From contig NC_134839.1 in assembly GCF_965363235.1 (NCBI RefSeq), positions 99,281,743 to 99,345,742 of the forward strand: a DNA stretch of 64,000 nucleotides, read 5' to 3'. Source of the DNA: Mytilus galloprovincialis (Eukaryota > Mollusca > Bivalvia > Mytilida > Mytilidae). This document shows, piece after piece, positions 42,801-54,079 of the stretch. Numbering within the stretch: position 1 is the first letter of the stretch; the number at the start of each line of letters is the position of its first letter. The notes beneath the pieces are model-generated. The model saw only the letters and a program-made list of their open reading frames with translations, was not told the DNA's origin and did not search any database. The position numbers and the translations under genes are program-made.

Positions 42801-44409
42801 TTTTTAACCTAGCATACAATCCTCCTTGTAATCATTGAAGCCTTAAACCTGTGTAACCTATCATGATATTCCTTGTAATCATTGAAGCCTTAAACCTGTG
42901 TAACTTAGCACGATCTTCCTTGTAATAATCGAAGCTTTAAACCTGTGTAACCTAGCACACAATCCTCCTTGTAATCATTGAAGCCTTAAACCTGTGTAAC
43001 CTAGCACAATCCTCCTTGTTATCATTGAAGCCTTAAACCTGTGTAGCCTAGCACGCAATCCTCCTTGTAATCATTGAAGCCTTAAACCTGTGTAATCTAG
43101 CATGATCCTTCTTGTAATCATTGAATCCTTAAACCTGAATAACCGAGCACAATCCTCCTTGTAATCATTAGAGCCTTAACCCTGTGTTACCTAGCACGAT
43201 CCTCCTTGTAATCATTTGAAGCCTTCAACCTGTGTAACCTAGCACGATATTCCTTGTAATCATTGAAGCCTTAAACCTGTGTAACCTAGCACGATCCTCC
43301 TTGTAATCATTGAAGCCTTAAACCTGTGTTACCTAGCACACAATCCTCCTTGTAATCATTAAAGCCTTAAACCTGTGTTACCTAGCACACAATCCTCCTT
43401 GTAATCATTGAAGCCTTAAACCTGTGTTACCTAGCACACAATCCTCCTTGTAATTATTGAAGCCTTAAACCTGTATTACCTAGCACACAATCCCCCTTGT
43501 AATCATCGAAGCCTTAAAACCTGTGAAATAAGAACACAATCCTCCTTGTAATCATTGAAGCCTTAAATCTGTGTAACCTAGCACGATCCTCCTTGTAATC
43601 ATTGAAGCCTTACACCTGAGTAACATAGCACGATCCTCCTTGTAATCATTGAAGCCTTAACCCTGTGTAACCTAGCACAATATTCCTTGTAATCATTGAA
43701 GCCTCAAACCTGTGTAACCTAGCACGATCCTCCTTGTAATCATTGAAGCCTTAAACATGTGTAGCCATGCACGTTATTCCTTGTAATCATTGAAGCCTTA
43801 ACCTTTTTAACCTAGCATACCATCCTCCTTGTAATCATTGAAGCCTTAAACCTGTGTAACCTAGCATGATATTCCTTGTAATCATTGAAGCCTTAAACCT
43901 GTGTAACATAGCACGATCTTCCTTGTAATCATTGAAGCCTTAAACCTGTTTAACCTAGCTCGACCCTCTTTGTAATAATTGATGCCTTAAACCTGTGTAA
44001 CCTAGCTCGATATTCCTTGTAATCATTGAAGCCTTAAACCTGTGTAACCTAGCACGATCCTCCTTGTAATCATTGAAGCCTTAAAGCTGTGTAACCTAGC
44101 TCGATATTCCTTGTAATCGTTGAAGCATTAAACCTGTGTGTAACCTAGCACAATCCTCCTTATAACCATTGAAGCCTCAAACCTGTGTAACCTAGCACAA
44201 TCCTCCTTATAACCATTGAAGCCTCAAACCTGTGTATCCTAGCACAATCCTCCTTGTAACCATTGAAGCCTTAAACTTGTGTAACCTAGCACAATCCTCC
44301 TTGTAATCATTGAAGCCTAAAACCTGTGTAACCTAGCACAGTCCTCCTTGTAATCATTGAAGCCTAAAACCTGTGTAACCTAGCACGATCCTCCTTGTAA
44401 TCATTGAAG
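39833..44409 (+). repeat. 4.6-kb satellite-like array of a 47-bp repeat, about 97 units
   Basis: The consensus unit is close to TTGAAGCCTTAAACCTGTGT, AACCTAGCACGATCCTCCTT, GTAATCA: 47 bases, with ACACAATCC variants of 49. Units abut with no spacers. Variant units recur in fixed order. For example the AGCCATGCACGTTATTCC variant begins at 39951, 41101, 42760 and 43763, showing higher-order duplications of about 1.0-1.7 kb. The plus strand of the unit holds roughly twice as much C as G. No frame runs through it. It lies between a family D repeat and the 3' side of the sulfotransferase-like gene. Confidence 0.95.
42325..42745 (+). repeat. 141-bp trimeric higher-order repeat, three copies
   Basis: TTACACCTGAGTAACC begins at 42325, 42466 and 42607, exactly 141 bases (three 47-base units) apart. 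Each is followed by the same CCCTGTGTAACC and CTCAAACCTGTGTAACCTAA units. The copies look identical or nearly so, so this is a recent local amplification. Confidence 0.9.
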
Positions 44410-45350
44410 AAACATATATCTTATTCATTTTCCTGTTCATCTTAAAAATATATGACTTGTTAACTTATTACAGTTTATCTTTACTCTTATCTCTTTTTGA
44501 AGAAAAAAAAACCATATAACAGAAATACCGAACTACAAGTCAGATTCATATGGGGGAAGTCCATACAAACTAATAAAATCAAACGTTAGACTTTATCAAC
44601 CAGCGGAACAAATTGAAGACAACTATCATATTCCTGGCATGGTACAGACAGTTTCAGAAGAAATTGGTGGGTTAAACCTGGTTTTGTAGCTAGTTAAACA
44701 TATGTGTACGACATTTGTTTATAGATCTGTTATATTGGCACAATATTGGATGAGCAACCTAACCAGACCATTGTAAAGACAATTCTTGATATATAATAGT
44801 CCGCAGCGTTTATTTTGTAGTCAGTATAATCAACTTAGGATAGAACAGTGTGCAGCTTGAAAATAGAAACGGTAGAATCCCAGTTATCATATTTGAATAT
44901 TATAATATATACAATGGTTGTAACAAGGGAACTTGGTCATGTATTTTTCATAAGAATTATTTCATATATTTAAACTTATATCCTGGAACAACTTCATCTA
45001 TTCCGAGTTTCTACAGTCATAACAGTACGTGTATCAAAATATAACCTATTAGTAACACATGTTATTCTTTTTTGGTACTGTTAGATATACTTAACTTAAA
45101 CAAGCTAAAGTCCTATTGTTTCCCTTCTTTCGTTAAAACACTAGCATTTCAAACGCAGAAAATCGCATCTTTTCCAAACAGTTTTGACTTCCATTGGTTT
45201 TTTTTTTTTTTGCTTGTTTTAAAGACGGTACTAGATATATAATGTTAGAAATACGTCCTTGGATTTGCGTTTGATTGTGTCCAATTGCAAAATAGAGAGG
45301 TGGGTTCGTGATACCTATATATCAATTCATAGAATACTTCATCTTAAATA
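44410..45350. other. Intergenic region downstream of the satellite array
   Basis: Around 44510-44695 there is a reversed repeat fragment with AAATACCGAACTACAAGTCA and TTGGTGGGTTAAACCTGG, related to families D and A. The remainder has poly-T at about 45200 and no recognised gene. Confidence 0.4.
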
Positions 45351-45356
45351 TTTATT
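45351..45356 (-). promoter_or_regulatory. Candidate polyadenylation signal of the sulfotransferase-like gene
   Basis: TTTATT on the plus strand gives AATAAA on the gene strand, 63 bases beyond the stop codon. Another hexamer at 45411-45416 is probably too close to the stop. Confidence 0.45.
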
Positions 45357-45418
45357 GTACTTATCTATAGAATGTTTTGTTATTGTTATTTACATAATGG
45401 CAGACACTATTTTATTAT

Positions 45419-46870
45419 TCATAAAAATCTGTCACGAGAAAGATCTCTGTTAAATTTTGGTGTTTCAAAATCAGCTAAACCGGGAATTTCATATCTTTCA
45501 CCGAGTTTTGGTAATCCAAACTTTTTCAAAATACTATCTGCTTCAGTTCTAAAGTCGTGAGGAATAGTTTTCCGTGATTCTGGCAATATCGAACTTTGCC
45601 CGCTATTTGGATGTTTAGAGGTGTCCAATTTAAAGCCTTCCATAGCAGTGTCAACAAAATCCTGTCTAATTTCTAAATGATCAAATAACACTGAACACGT
45701 GCGACGTGGATTGCGCATCATATCTTCAAACAGTAGTGGCAAGAGTGGGACGCCAGCTTCAACAAAGTCTAAGCATGTAGCTATATTTGCAGCCCATGCT
45801 ATTGTGAAAGCTGAAACTGTTGTCATATTCTTTTGGTCTACAATAGGCGGTGTTCTATCAAGTACAGAACAGTATTTGTTATACAAAAGCCTGCGAAAAC
45901 ATGGGAATACAGTAGACAACACTTCACTGTCTAATATATATCTAGATATCATATCGAATTCTTCGTTACCAAATATATTCAAAGATGATGCAATTGTTTT
46001 TAAACTGTTTCGATACACATATAGTTGGTAGATATGCGGAAAGTTCCTATAAACGTCTCCCATTTGAATTGTACAGCAAGGTCTTGTCTTTACACAAATC
46101 ATTCTTGCTCTTTCGTCCGGTTTGCACAAAATACGAATTGCACCTGGAAGTAGCTGTTCATACTCTCCTTTTTCAAAATTATTATTTTTCTCTAGGAAAG
46201 CAAGCGTTGTTAAAACATCAGGAGAATTCATTACTAACATACCTGGAAGCTTGGCAAACATTTGAACAAGCATAGTAGATCCACAATGTCCAGTATTAGA
46301 GATCCAAATAATAGGAACTCGCGGATTTCCGAGATCATGGGCAATTTTATGAAATGCTGGCAAGGGCATTGTTATTAAACTATGAGCACGTTGAAACTGC
46401 TGGATGTACATAGGCGTTCTGGGTTGCTGGGTTCCAGTAATGTCAACTCCTTCCGGAACCTCTACGAATATAACTTCATCTTTCGTCATACAGTATAAAG
46501 ATACTGTTGGCTTTAGTATATAATTTGGGTGTTTAAACGCCTTGTGTGTAGTTATAAAATTTGACGGATCTGCCATTGACGTACTAATGAATTTCCGGCG
46601 CCAAAATATACTTTGAACATGGACGCTTTGTTTAAATTGCAGGCCATGTTTTGCATCCTTTCGAGTTTTCTCTACCCCTGTCACAGCCCATGTAAATTTT
46701 TGAAATGTTAAAACGATAGTCTGTGTGAGTTTGTAGAAGAAATATGTTAGCACTATAATAATGTATTGTCTGGCTTTGTTCAATCCCTTGCTGATATTTT
46801 CTAGGTGTTTATTGTCAGATTTAGACTTTGTGTCCATTGTTGTGTGATTCTTTTCTCGGAAGGAAGACAT
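45419..46870 (-). CDS. P-loop sulfotransferase-like type II membrane protein
   Basis: A 483-codon open frame in one exon. A short lysine-rich N-terminus precedes a hydrophobic helix at about residues 36-63 (IIIVLTYFFYKLTQTIVLTF), as expected for a Golgi type II enzyme. The nucleotide-binding P-loop follows at about 187-200 (IIWISNTGHCGSTML). The second phosphate-binding segment is near 286-296 (YRNSLKTIASS). These are the two PAPS-contacting motifs of sulfotransferases. The P-loop has SNTGHCGST rather than the usual basic TYPKSGT or PRSGST form, so activity and substrate are uncertain. The sequence just before the ATG is a splice acceptor (TTTTTATTTCAG), so there is at least one upstream exon. 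A possible one at 50192-50169 would add an in-frame MSVTRPER and ends at GTGAGT. The large uncharacterised mollusc sulfotransferase-like families are the best fit. Confidence 0.75.
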   Translation of the reverse strand: MSSFREKNHTTMDTKSKSDNKHLENISKGLNKARQYIIIVLTYFFYKLTQTIVLTFQKFTWAVTGVEKTRKDAKHGLQFKQSVHVQSIFWRRKFISTSMADPSNFITTHKAFKHPNYILKPTVSLYCMTKDEVIFVEVPEGVDITGTQQPRTPMYIQQFQRAHSLITMPLPAFHKIAHDLGNPRVPIIWISNTGHCGSTMLVQMFAKLPGMLVMNSPDVLTTLAFLEKNNNFEKGEYEQLLPGAIRILCKPDERARMICVKTRPCCTIQMGDVYRNFPHIYQLYVYRNSLKTIASSLNIFGNEEFDMISRYILDSEVLSTVFPCFRRLLYNKYCSVLDRTPPIVDQKNMTTVSAFTIAWAANIATCLDFVEAGVPLLPLLFEDMMRNPRRTCSVLFDHLEIRQDFVDTAMEGFKLDTSKHPNSGQSSILPESRKTIPHDFRTEADSILKKFGLPKLGERYEIPGLADFETPKFNRDLSRDRFL

Positions 46871-46873
46871 CTG

Positions 46874-48090
46874 AAATAAAAATTCAAAAATAATATCATT
46901 CTTCGTTCATAATATACTGTTAACAAACTCATTATTTGTGAGAGGAAAGTTATAGTTGCTGGTAATTTTTTTTCGCAGAGTTAAGCATCTCTTGAACTAT
47001 AGATTGAATATATTATATGATCTTATATATATATAGGGATCTTATGTATAGTTTATTTAGATGGTGTAGATGTTACTCCAATTTTGCTATAATATACCTT
47101 ATATTAAAAAGCACTTACTTATGGCGTATAAAACCATAACTGTATTAGCCAGTGGTCTGATATTCCAAATCAGATATACCTAAGAAACAGACAACAACCA
47201 AGAACTTACACAAATGACCTCAAATTGAATTAGGCTGATACATTTTTCAACCACAGAACGTAATTGATATCTTTTGCCGTTGACTACTTAAATTATTTTG
47301 AAAAAATGTATGTATGCACTGAACTCTCGCTGAATGATTAATTTAAGAGGCAAACAAAATGTTATCTAAGAAAAGACATTAGATGAAAAAATTTCGTTTT
47401 TTGTATTCTCGTTTATTGTGTTTGTATCTAAAATTCGTGCCCCATGTTTCTATCACTGGGAATTGTTTCTTACACGACAGGAAAGCTTCATATTAAAGTA
47501 TTTTGCATGGCTGGTATAAATGACAGTTTTATGTTCTCGGTGACTTTTATTAGACGTATGTGGAGTTATAAATTATTAATTATAATACACTTGTTTTTAT
47601 TCTTGTCATTTCTAAATAAAGCCAATGCATTTGTAAACATAATAAAGAAGATAGACACATTTTCTGTTTAAAGGACAAGACTACAAAATGTCCAGATCTT
47701 TTTGTTGACAATATTATATTGAGTTTATTTCAACAACTACATTTTTAATCAAATATATTTTGATACACTGTGCGTGATTTGTATTTTAATGTGTTTAAAT
47801 GATGCATTCCGGAAGTGTAATCATTTTTAAAAAACATAATTTACATGAAGGTATTGCAAATCTGAATAAAATCACCACCAGTATATATCGAAATGCATAT
47901 TACCTTTAATTAATTATTCTAGAAAATGTTAAAAATGTAACAATTAAGGATCATTTATTATAAATGCAAATTTGAATTTCAGAACATCTAAAAAATGAGA
48001 TTAATATCTTTTTTTCTTTGCCACAAGTTAATGTCATATTTTATGTAACGATGACAGAAAATGAAATGAAGAGATTCCACACATTTTCTA
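46874..48090. other. Region upstream of the sulfotransferase-like coding exon
   Basis: No gene is recognised. A strong minus-strand donor context (AA then GTAAGTGC, exon end at 47119) might close a non-coding first exon of the sulfotransferase-like gene. A similar motif, also next to TATTAAAAAG, lies near 50875. Confidence 0.3.
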
Positions 48091-48094
48091 GCTG

Positions 48095-49238
48095 TGAACC
48101 AATCATAGCGCACCAAACTAGAGGCTCACTAGAGCCTGTGTCGCTCACCTTGGTCTACATTGTATGTGAATATTCATCAAAGGACACACTCCATTATTGT
48201 AGACAAGAATATAATTCACGACAAACCTTCTGTTTTATTGATCTTATATTGCTGATCAGTTAATCTGTTTAGTTTCTCTCTATCTTCATTGGTTTTTGCT
48301 CAAAACACAAAAGAGGGCAGTAAAACAAAATCCTTATTTAAGGGGATAAGCAATCACTCCAATAAAGAGTGACAAGCTACTACCTATATCAGGGAATATG
48401 GCTTGTTAGTGAATCTTGCCATGCTGATCATTTTTGTGATGTAAAGTGTCTATGTATCTATTATAATTTTGATGATGTAAGACAACCCCACCCCGCAAAA
48501 AATGATAAAAACCGTTATTAAAGGGCATATGTAATACTTTCAAGTTAAGGAGACGTCGACGGATTTTCTCTATATTGTCTTAATTGTAGATCTTGTCTTG
48601 CTGATAATTTCTTCTATATATCTATCAAAAATTTAAGATAAAATGCAATAAAATGGCAAAAAAGCTTTATCAAAGGGCAAGAACTCTTATAATGAGTTGA
48701 CTGGGGATTTCGACAAAAATCGTACTTGTAGAACGTGTCTTGCTGGTCAATTTTGCAATTCTCTGTATCTTTGATTGTTTTCAAGATAACTTTATTGTTT
48801 TCAAGATAATAGGCAAAAATGAACAAAAGCGGTAAAATGTCATTTACAGGCAATCACTCCTATAAGAAGTCGTCTGACAATGTTGACGTATATGGACAAG
48901 AGGTAGAGCTCAACAATCCGAACATTTTTTTCCGTCAGATTTTCTGTATTTATAACGATTTTCAATTTATACGAGACAAAACCTGCATTTTAACTCTTTG
49001 CTATATTTTAGCCATGGCGGCCATGTTGGTTGGCAGGCTGGGTCAGCGGTCGGACACATTTTTTAAACAAGATGCCTCGAATATGATTGTGGCCAAGTAT
49101 GTTTTTTGGCGCAGTAATTTCAGAGGAGAAGCTTTTTGTAAAAGTTGACGGAACGACAACGACGACGACAACGACGGACGACGGACGCAAAGCGATAAGA
49201 AAAGCTCACTTATCTTACTGGGTCAGTTGAGCTTGAAA
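48095..49238 (+). repeat. 1.1-kb bivalve-type interspersed repeat
   Basis: It begins CACCAAACTAGAGGCTCACT with GAGCCTGTGTCGCTCACCTT. It ends CCATGGCGGCCATGTTGGTT, TTCAGAGGAGAAGCTTTTTG, an ACGACGACGACAACGACGG tract, and AAAGCTCACTTATCTTACTG then GTTGAGCTTG. The opposed AGCTCA or GCTCAC motifs at both ends suggest inverted termini. The interior holds degenerate tandem units such as GGCAATCACTCCTATAAG. It resembles the 20616-22843 element in ending with a GAC-rich tract. No transposase is encoded. Confidence 0.65.
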
Positions 49239-49760
49239 AGGGAAGTATATACGAGCAGGTCAACGACACCTCGTGGGTAAACTTATCATTCAAATCTGCA
49301 ATAAAGCTCTTCTTTTCAAGTTATAAAAGCCACACTTCAATGATGTTTCCTTTACTGTATTTACGTAATTGAAAATTTTGATATGAAGGCGTCCGATGAA
49401 TATGATGAACCTAAAGGCGTCTAATGATTAACCCGATGGCGTCTGATGATGCATATCTTTTATTCGTAGATATGTACTGTTAAATGCTGAAATTTCAAAT
49501 AATACCACCTTGATTTGAATAACATGCTTGTATTTTACAAATAGTTAGTGTTTGTTGGAAAATAGATATCTTTCTAAGGATTTTTATATTGAGTTCCTCA
49601 TTGTTAACTGGTTCCTATTAATTAATTCGCCATACATATATTGTCCTTGCAAAAACAATTCAAGTCTGGTAACTTCAAGTATCTTCCCATTAGATCGTAT
49701 ATTAACACCGTACAGTGACGACTATATGTGTACATCCTTGTTCTTTCGTCTTTTGAAAGA
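49239..49760. other. Short non-coding interval
   Basis: It has a small triplet of related phrases (GGCGTCCGATGAATATGATG, GGCGTCTAATGATTA, GGCGTCTGATGATGC) at about 49388-49455. Otherwise there is nothing recognised. Confidence 0.4.
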
Positions 49761-49762
49761 TC

Positions 49763-49920
49763 CGTGACGGATCCAGTACTTTTTATAAAGGGGCCCACTG
49801 ACTGACCTAAGGGGGCCGCTCCAGTCATGCTTCAGTGATTCCATATAGAATCAATCATTTTTTTTCAACAAAAGGCCCCCCATGCCCCCCCCCCCCCCCC
49901 CCCGATCCGCCTATGAGGAT
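49763..49920. mobile_element. Small hAT-type MITE with a poly-C tract
   Basis: The left end GACGGATCCAG and right end CGATCCGCC are opposed. The interior has GGGGCCC and GGGGGCCGCTCC and a run of 19 C's at 49885-49903. Such G- or C-rich interiors with GGCGGATCC ends are typical of hAT-derived MITEs. Confidence 0.45.
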
Positions 49921-49924
49921 AACT

Positions 49925-52200
49925 TTATTTCTATATAGGCACCAATGGCTGCTAACAAAGTATATGGAATTGTGAAATATCGTGATTGTAACGACATAAG
50001 ACTAAATACAAGATTATTTTCATATCTATTTACAGCATAGGTTTCTGTCACATGTGTAAGGATTTCTGGTTATAAAACATGCAAATTTCTATTTTTACTT
50101 TTAAAGTGTCTCAATCAAAACAGTGAATATCAGTGAAAGTTCTTCTAAATTACAGTTCACAGACTCACCCTCTCTGGACGTGTTACTGACATTTTGGAAA
50201 GTTTTTACCACATAAAAATCCCTACAATACTAGTATACAAATTTCTCCTGGCAGTATTTAGAAAATATAATTGCATAACTATAATTACTTTTCCAGTAGG
50301 CCTAATAATTTCAGATTCATATGTTTTCAAGACCACGTGAAAAAGATATGTGTAATTAGGCATATAGATTGTTAGCATAATAAGATATAACTAAGAAAAA
50401 CAATAACTTTATGAAAGACCTATTTTTCAACTCTTTGATGAGTTTTCACAGAAATGAGAAAATATCAATTAGACATAATTAGGACGACAACAAATTTACA
50501 ATCAATTAAAAAGGAAGTTTCTGCAATTTGAGTGGGCTTAGGTAAGAACTGTATAAGGTTGGACTATCACTGGGAAATATGAGGAATATAACAAATTTAC
50601 ATCGCAAACGACCACCTTCAAACTCCTTAATAAATGTTTGTATGGGTTTTTACATCCCGAACTCGACTCTGCCTGACTGAAGTTATACACTCCACTCAAG
50701 CGAACCGTCACCATCTCATTTAAACCAAAAAGACGTATTAAAATAGAAAATGAAAATGGGGAATGTTAAAATATGAATGAATTGATTGCCGTTTGAATGA
50801 GAAAAAAAAGACCACTAAATGTGTCACTGAAGTCTTTTTATTCTATGTTCTCAAGTATTAAAAAGTGCAGTCTTACTTACATATCTTCATATGGATTATA
50901 AATCCTAATATGGATTATAAAACCAAGGTTTTTTTGGTGGTTTTGACGATCAACAGATTCGAATTCATTATGCCATCAGTTAAGTCAACATACAGACGCC
51001 TATTCAAAAATGACACATAGTCAAGAAAATAAAATATTTTCTTTTTATTTTTATTTAAACCATATATGGGTTGATGGAGTGTGACATTTACAGTAAGCTG
51101 GAGCCGTTTTGTAAATTAAAACGTGTCCTGCATACCTAATAAAGATAAATCCGGAAGTGTCATATATAGATTTCGCATTTAATTTCAACTAACTTTTTAA
51201 ATTAAAGTTAAAACAACATCAATCAAATTCAATTATCAATTAGATGATAGAGTTTTTTTTCTTCTTCAGGAAACGTATAAATAGTATTTTGTTTATCTTC
51301 AGGTTTCAAAATGGGGGAAATGACTCAAAAAAGCAATGTCACATCATAGCAGACGACCCATCACCAAGTAAAGAATAAAATAAGATAAATATGTATAAAT
51401 AATCATGGGACATCCTTTTATATGTTCGATTTTTTAATTAGCTAGAAACAATGAATATATTACACCTAAATTAAAAGTATAGGTACACGTAAACCCTTAC
51501 AAAATATGAATTTAAATCTTGAATATAAAAAGTTTTTAATCTGACACTTGTAGATGCTTTCTACAGATCTGTCTTATTTCTGAATGTTACAATAAGATTG
51601 TCAATAAATTCTTTTTACAATATTTGTTACCATTTTCCCTTGTATAGACTTTCACTATGAACATGATGCATTTAGCAGATAGAGCTAACAGAGAATTTTG
51701 CTCTAATCTATCATTGGGATAATCTTCAACCTGTAGTGAGGTGTAGGTTTTGTTTCATGTCGATGACCCAATCGATAAGAAATGTTCCCTTTTAACTGCG
51801 TGTCAAGTTCGTGTATTAAAGGTGTATTTAATATTTATTAACACACCAAATCCCTTCTTTATAATAAATATAAACTTGTTGTCACAACGCAGGTGTTCCA
51901 GTCATTTAACTTGACACACTAAGTAAATATAACTTTAAGATACACACAACTTGAGAGACCTAAAGTGAAATCTGTCACTACAGCTAATAGATGATGGGTC
52001 AATGACAACTTTTTAGACACGTCATTTGTCAGTGTATGTACATGGCTTCTAAATATAGAGCTTTTTCTGAAAATTGTATTTTAAGATTATTTATGTGTCG
52101 GACATGATATGAAATTAGGCAGCAACCCAACAAAAGGAAAAGACTTATGCGTCTAAACGATGTATTATACATAGAATAGTATGCTTACTTATCGACCATT
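49925..52200. other. Gene-poor AT-rich interval
   Basis: No recognisable host gene. The one possible item is a 24-base coding-exon candidate on the minus strand (50192-50169), discussed with the sulfotransferase-like gene. Otherwise there are short frames only and no repeat partner within this window. Confidence 0.4.
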
Positions 52201-52204
52201 GTAC

Positions 52205-52400
52205 CCAATAGATATAAGAAGATGTGGTATGATTGAAAATGAGACAACTCTACATCCAAGTCACAATTTATAAAAGTAAACCATTATAGGTCAAGGTCTT
52301 CAACACAGAGCCTTGGATCACACCGAACAGCAAGCTATAAAGGGCCCCAAATAATAACTAGTGTAAATCCATTTAAACGAGAGAAAAAAACGGTCTTTGT
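52205..52400 (+). repeat. Interspersed repeat family F, diverged copy
   Basis: It contains AGAAGATGTGGTATGATTGA, AATGAGACAACTCTACATCC, GTCTTCAACACAGAGCC and AGCTATAAAGGGCCCCAAA. The same order occurs at 54080-54330 in the same orientation, and pieces occur reversed at 59050-59135 and 58028-58080. Confidence 0.6.
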
Positions 52401-52470
52401 TCATCATACACATCAATACATTAAACATGTTAAAAGTCAAATGATTTATTTTAAGGCTACATGTATAACT

Positions 52471-52801
52471 CACAGGGACTCGGTTAGCAGATTAAAATTT
52501 TCTTAATCAATGTTTTTTATACTTTTTTAAAGTATTTCCTGTCTATTTGATGCCATCGATATTTCTTTGTTTTCTAGCAATGTGCACTTTACTATCCATA
52601 TCCTAGTAAAGTGCATATTCTAGTTGTTTTTTTTTTCAGTATACGGATATGGAGAGTAAAGTGCACATTGCTAGAAAACAAAGAAATATCGATGGCATCG
52701 TCAAATACGTTAATAAAGTAATACAAATAGACAGGAAATACTAAAAAAAGTATAAAAAACATTGATTAACAAAATTTTAATCTGCTAACCGAGTCCCTGT
52801 G
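52471..52801. mobile_element. 331-bp fold-back element with an 8-bp target duplication
   Basis: The left end CACAGGGACTCGGTTAGCAG pairs with the right end CTGCTAACCGAGTCCCTGTG (one internal mismatch). Pairing continues inward through the CAATGTTTTTTATAC, ATTTCCTGTCTATTT and GATATTTCTTTGTTTTCTAG segments, so nearly the whole element is a hairpin. Flanks are GTATAACT and GTATAACC (52463-52470 and 52802-52809), seven of eight bases equal. The right arm has a small extra segment near CGTTAATAAAGTAATAC. Confidence 0.85.
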
Positions 52802-52854
52802 GTATAACCATTTTACCCGCGTTTTCCTATGATGAATTTGGTTATTGTCTAAGT

Positions 52855-52995
52855 AGTTTTTTTTCAGATCTAAGCTCTTCAAGTATCCAACTTCAAGTAA
52901 TATATTTACCCCCGGCTTTAACAGTTTTGGTTTTGAGCGTTTCTGGTGTTGGTATATCCAGACAAGTGCTTCGATTGCACAAAGCGTTTATTAAA
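52855..52995 (+). repeat. Family B' repeat fragment
   Basis: It shares AGCTCTTCAAGTATCCAACT, GTTTTGAGCGTTTCTGGTGT and CCAGACAAGTGCTTCG with 11930-12100. Confidence 0.55.
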
Positions 52996-53809
52996 AATAT
53001 GAGATGTAACGTGTAAAACTGAATAACATTTTATGAATAAGTGTATATATTTAATGAATTTATTTTTAGCACACCTGTACTCCGGCACAGCCTGTAGTAA
53101 ATTTAAACTCTTATAGAATATCTAAATTCTACTACGTAGTAGTAGGTCTTGCCAACATTCCAACTTGAACACTGTGAGTGAAATGTGTTGAGGAAATATA
53201 ACCGACTTTTTAGAACCATTTCAGATATTCAGTTTTGATGTTTGCAATTGAAGAATTTCTTAGTTAAAGTCATAGAATTTAAAATTTTGTTTTTAAGGGA
53301 TGCCATGTTTTCTCTCAATTGTTTGTGAAGAAATGTATTAAAAAGCTTCTATGTTAGTGAAAGCATGATAAAGATAACTATAAAATAGTTTTGGACCTTT
53401 CACCTTATTCAATACTTACTCTTTAAATATAGCATTCAATGACCTTTGTATCACGTTATCGATAACTCCCTTCTGAAAAAGATGAAATAGTATATCTATT
53501 ATTGAATTTAATTCTAGAACAAAACGAAGATAAAAAAAAATGTAAATGTATAAATAAATGTGTCATTCGAAAAAGTAGACCACGGGCAAATATTTTACAT
53601 TTTACAAATCTTTTATAACTGATTAACAATGAGTAAGATATGATATATCATTCGTTTACAAGGTCAATACAATTAAAATGTTACAATTGTATTGCAATTA
53701 AAAAATTTCCTTTATATATATAGAGTCTATAAGAATCTACCAACCAGTAAACTTAATAGGTATTGGATCATCAAAGTTGACAATACTACACAAACAGGAA
53801 AAATTATAT

Positions 53810-53984
53810 GAGTCTAAAAGAGTGTGTAACAATACCGATAAATAGATGGAAAACAAAACACTAAATTATTGTATAATTTATATCATCTGTTCAGTTTTTC
53901 CATCTTTGTGCGATGATATTCAACACTTTTTAGTGTTTTGTTTTCCATCTATTTATCGGTATTGTTACACAATCTTTTAGACTC
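53810..53984. mobile_element. 175-bp fold-back element, 56-base arms
   Basis: Arms 53810-53865 and 53929-53984 are reverse complements at 55 of 56 positions (only GAGTGTG against GATTGTG differs). The arms contain AACAATACCGATAAATAGAT and GGAAAACAAAACACTAAA. The 63-base spacer is not symmetric. No clear target duplication is seen. Confidence 0.85.
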
Positions 53985-54079
53985 GTAAAAGAAATATATA
54001 AATGAATGAAGAATGTGTCCATGGGACACAGATGATGCCCCGCTTGCATATAGCGCTATAAAGGGACAAACTATTACAT

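Noticed and set aside
39833..44409. CRISPR-like array
   Set aside because: The 47-base units touch each other with no unique spacers, and the genome is clearly eukaryotic with introns.
45699..46275. Two plus-strand ORFs of about 100 codons
   Set aside because: They are antisense shadows of the sulfotransferase-like coding exon.
49885..49903. Long C run as a possible regulatory i-motif or G-quadruplex
   Set aside because: It lies inside a hAT-type MITE where such runs are common. The 15-C and 12-G runs elsewhere are isolated or also inside an element.
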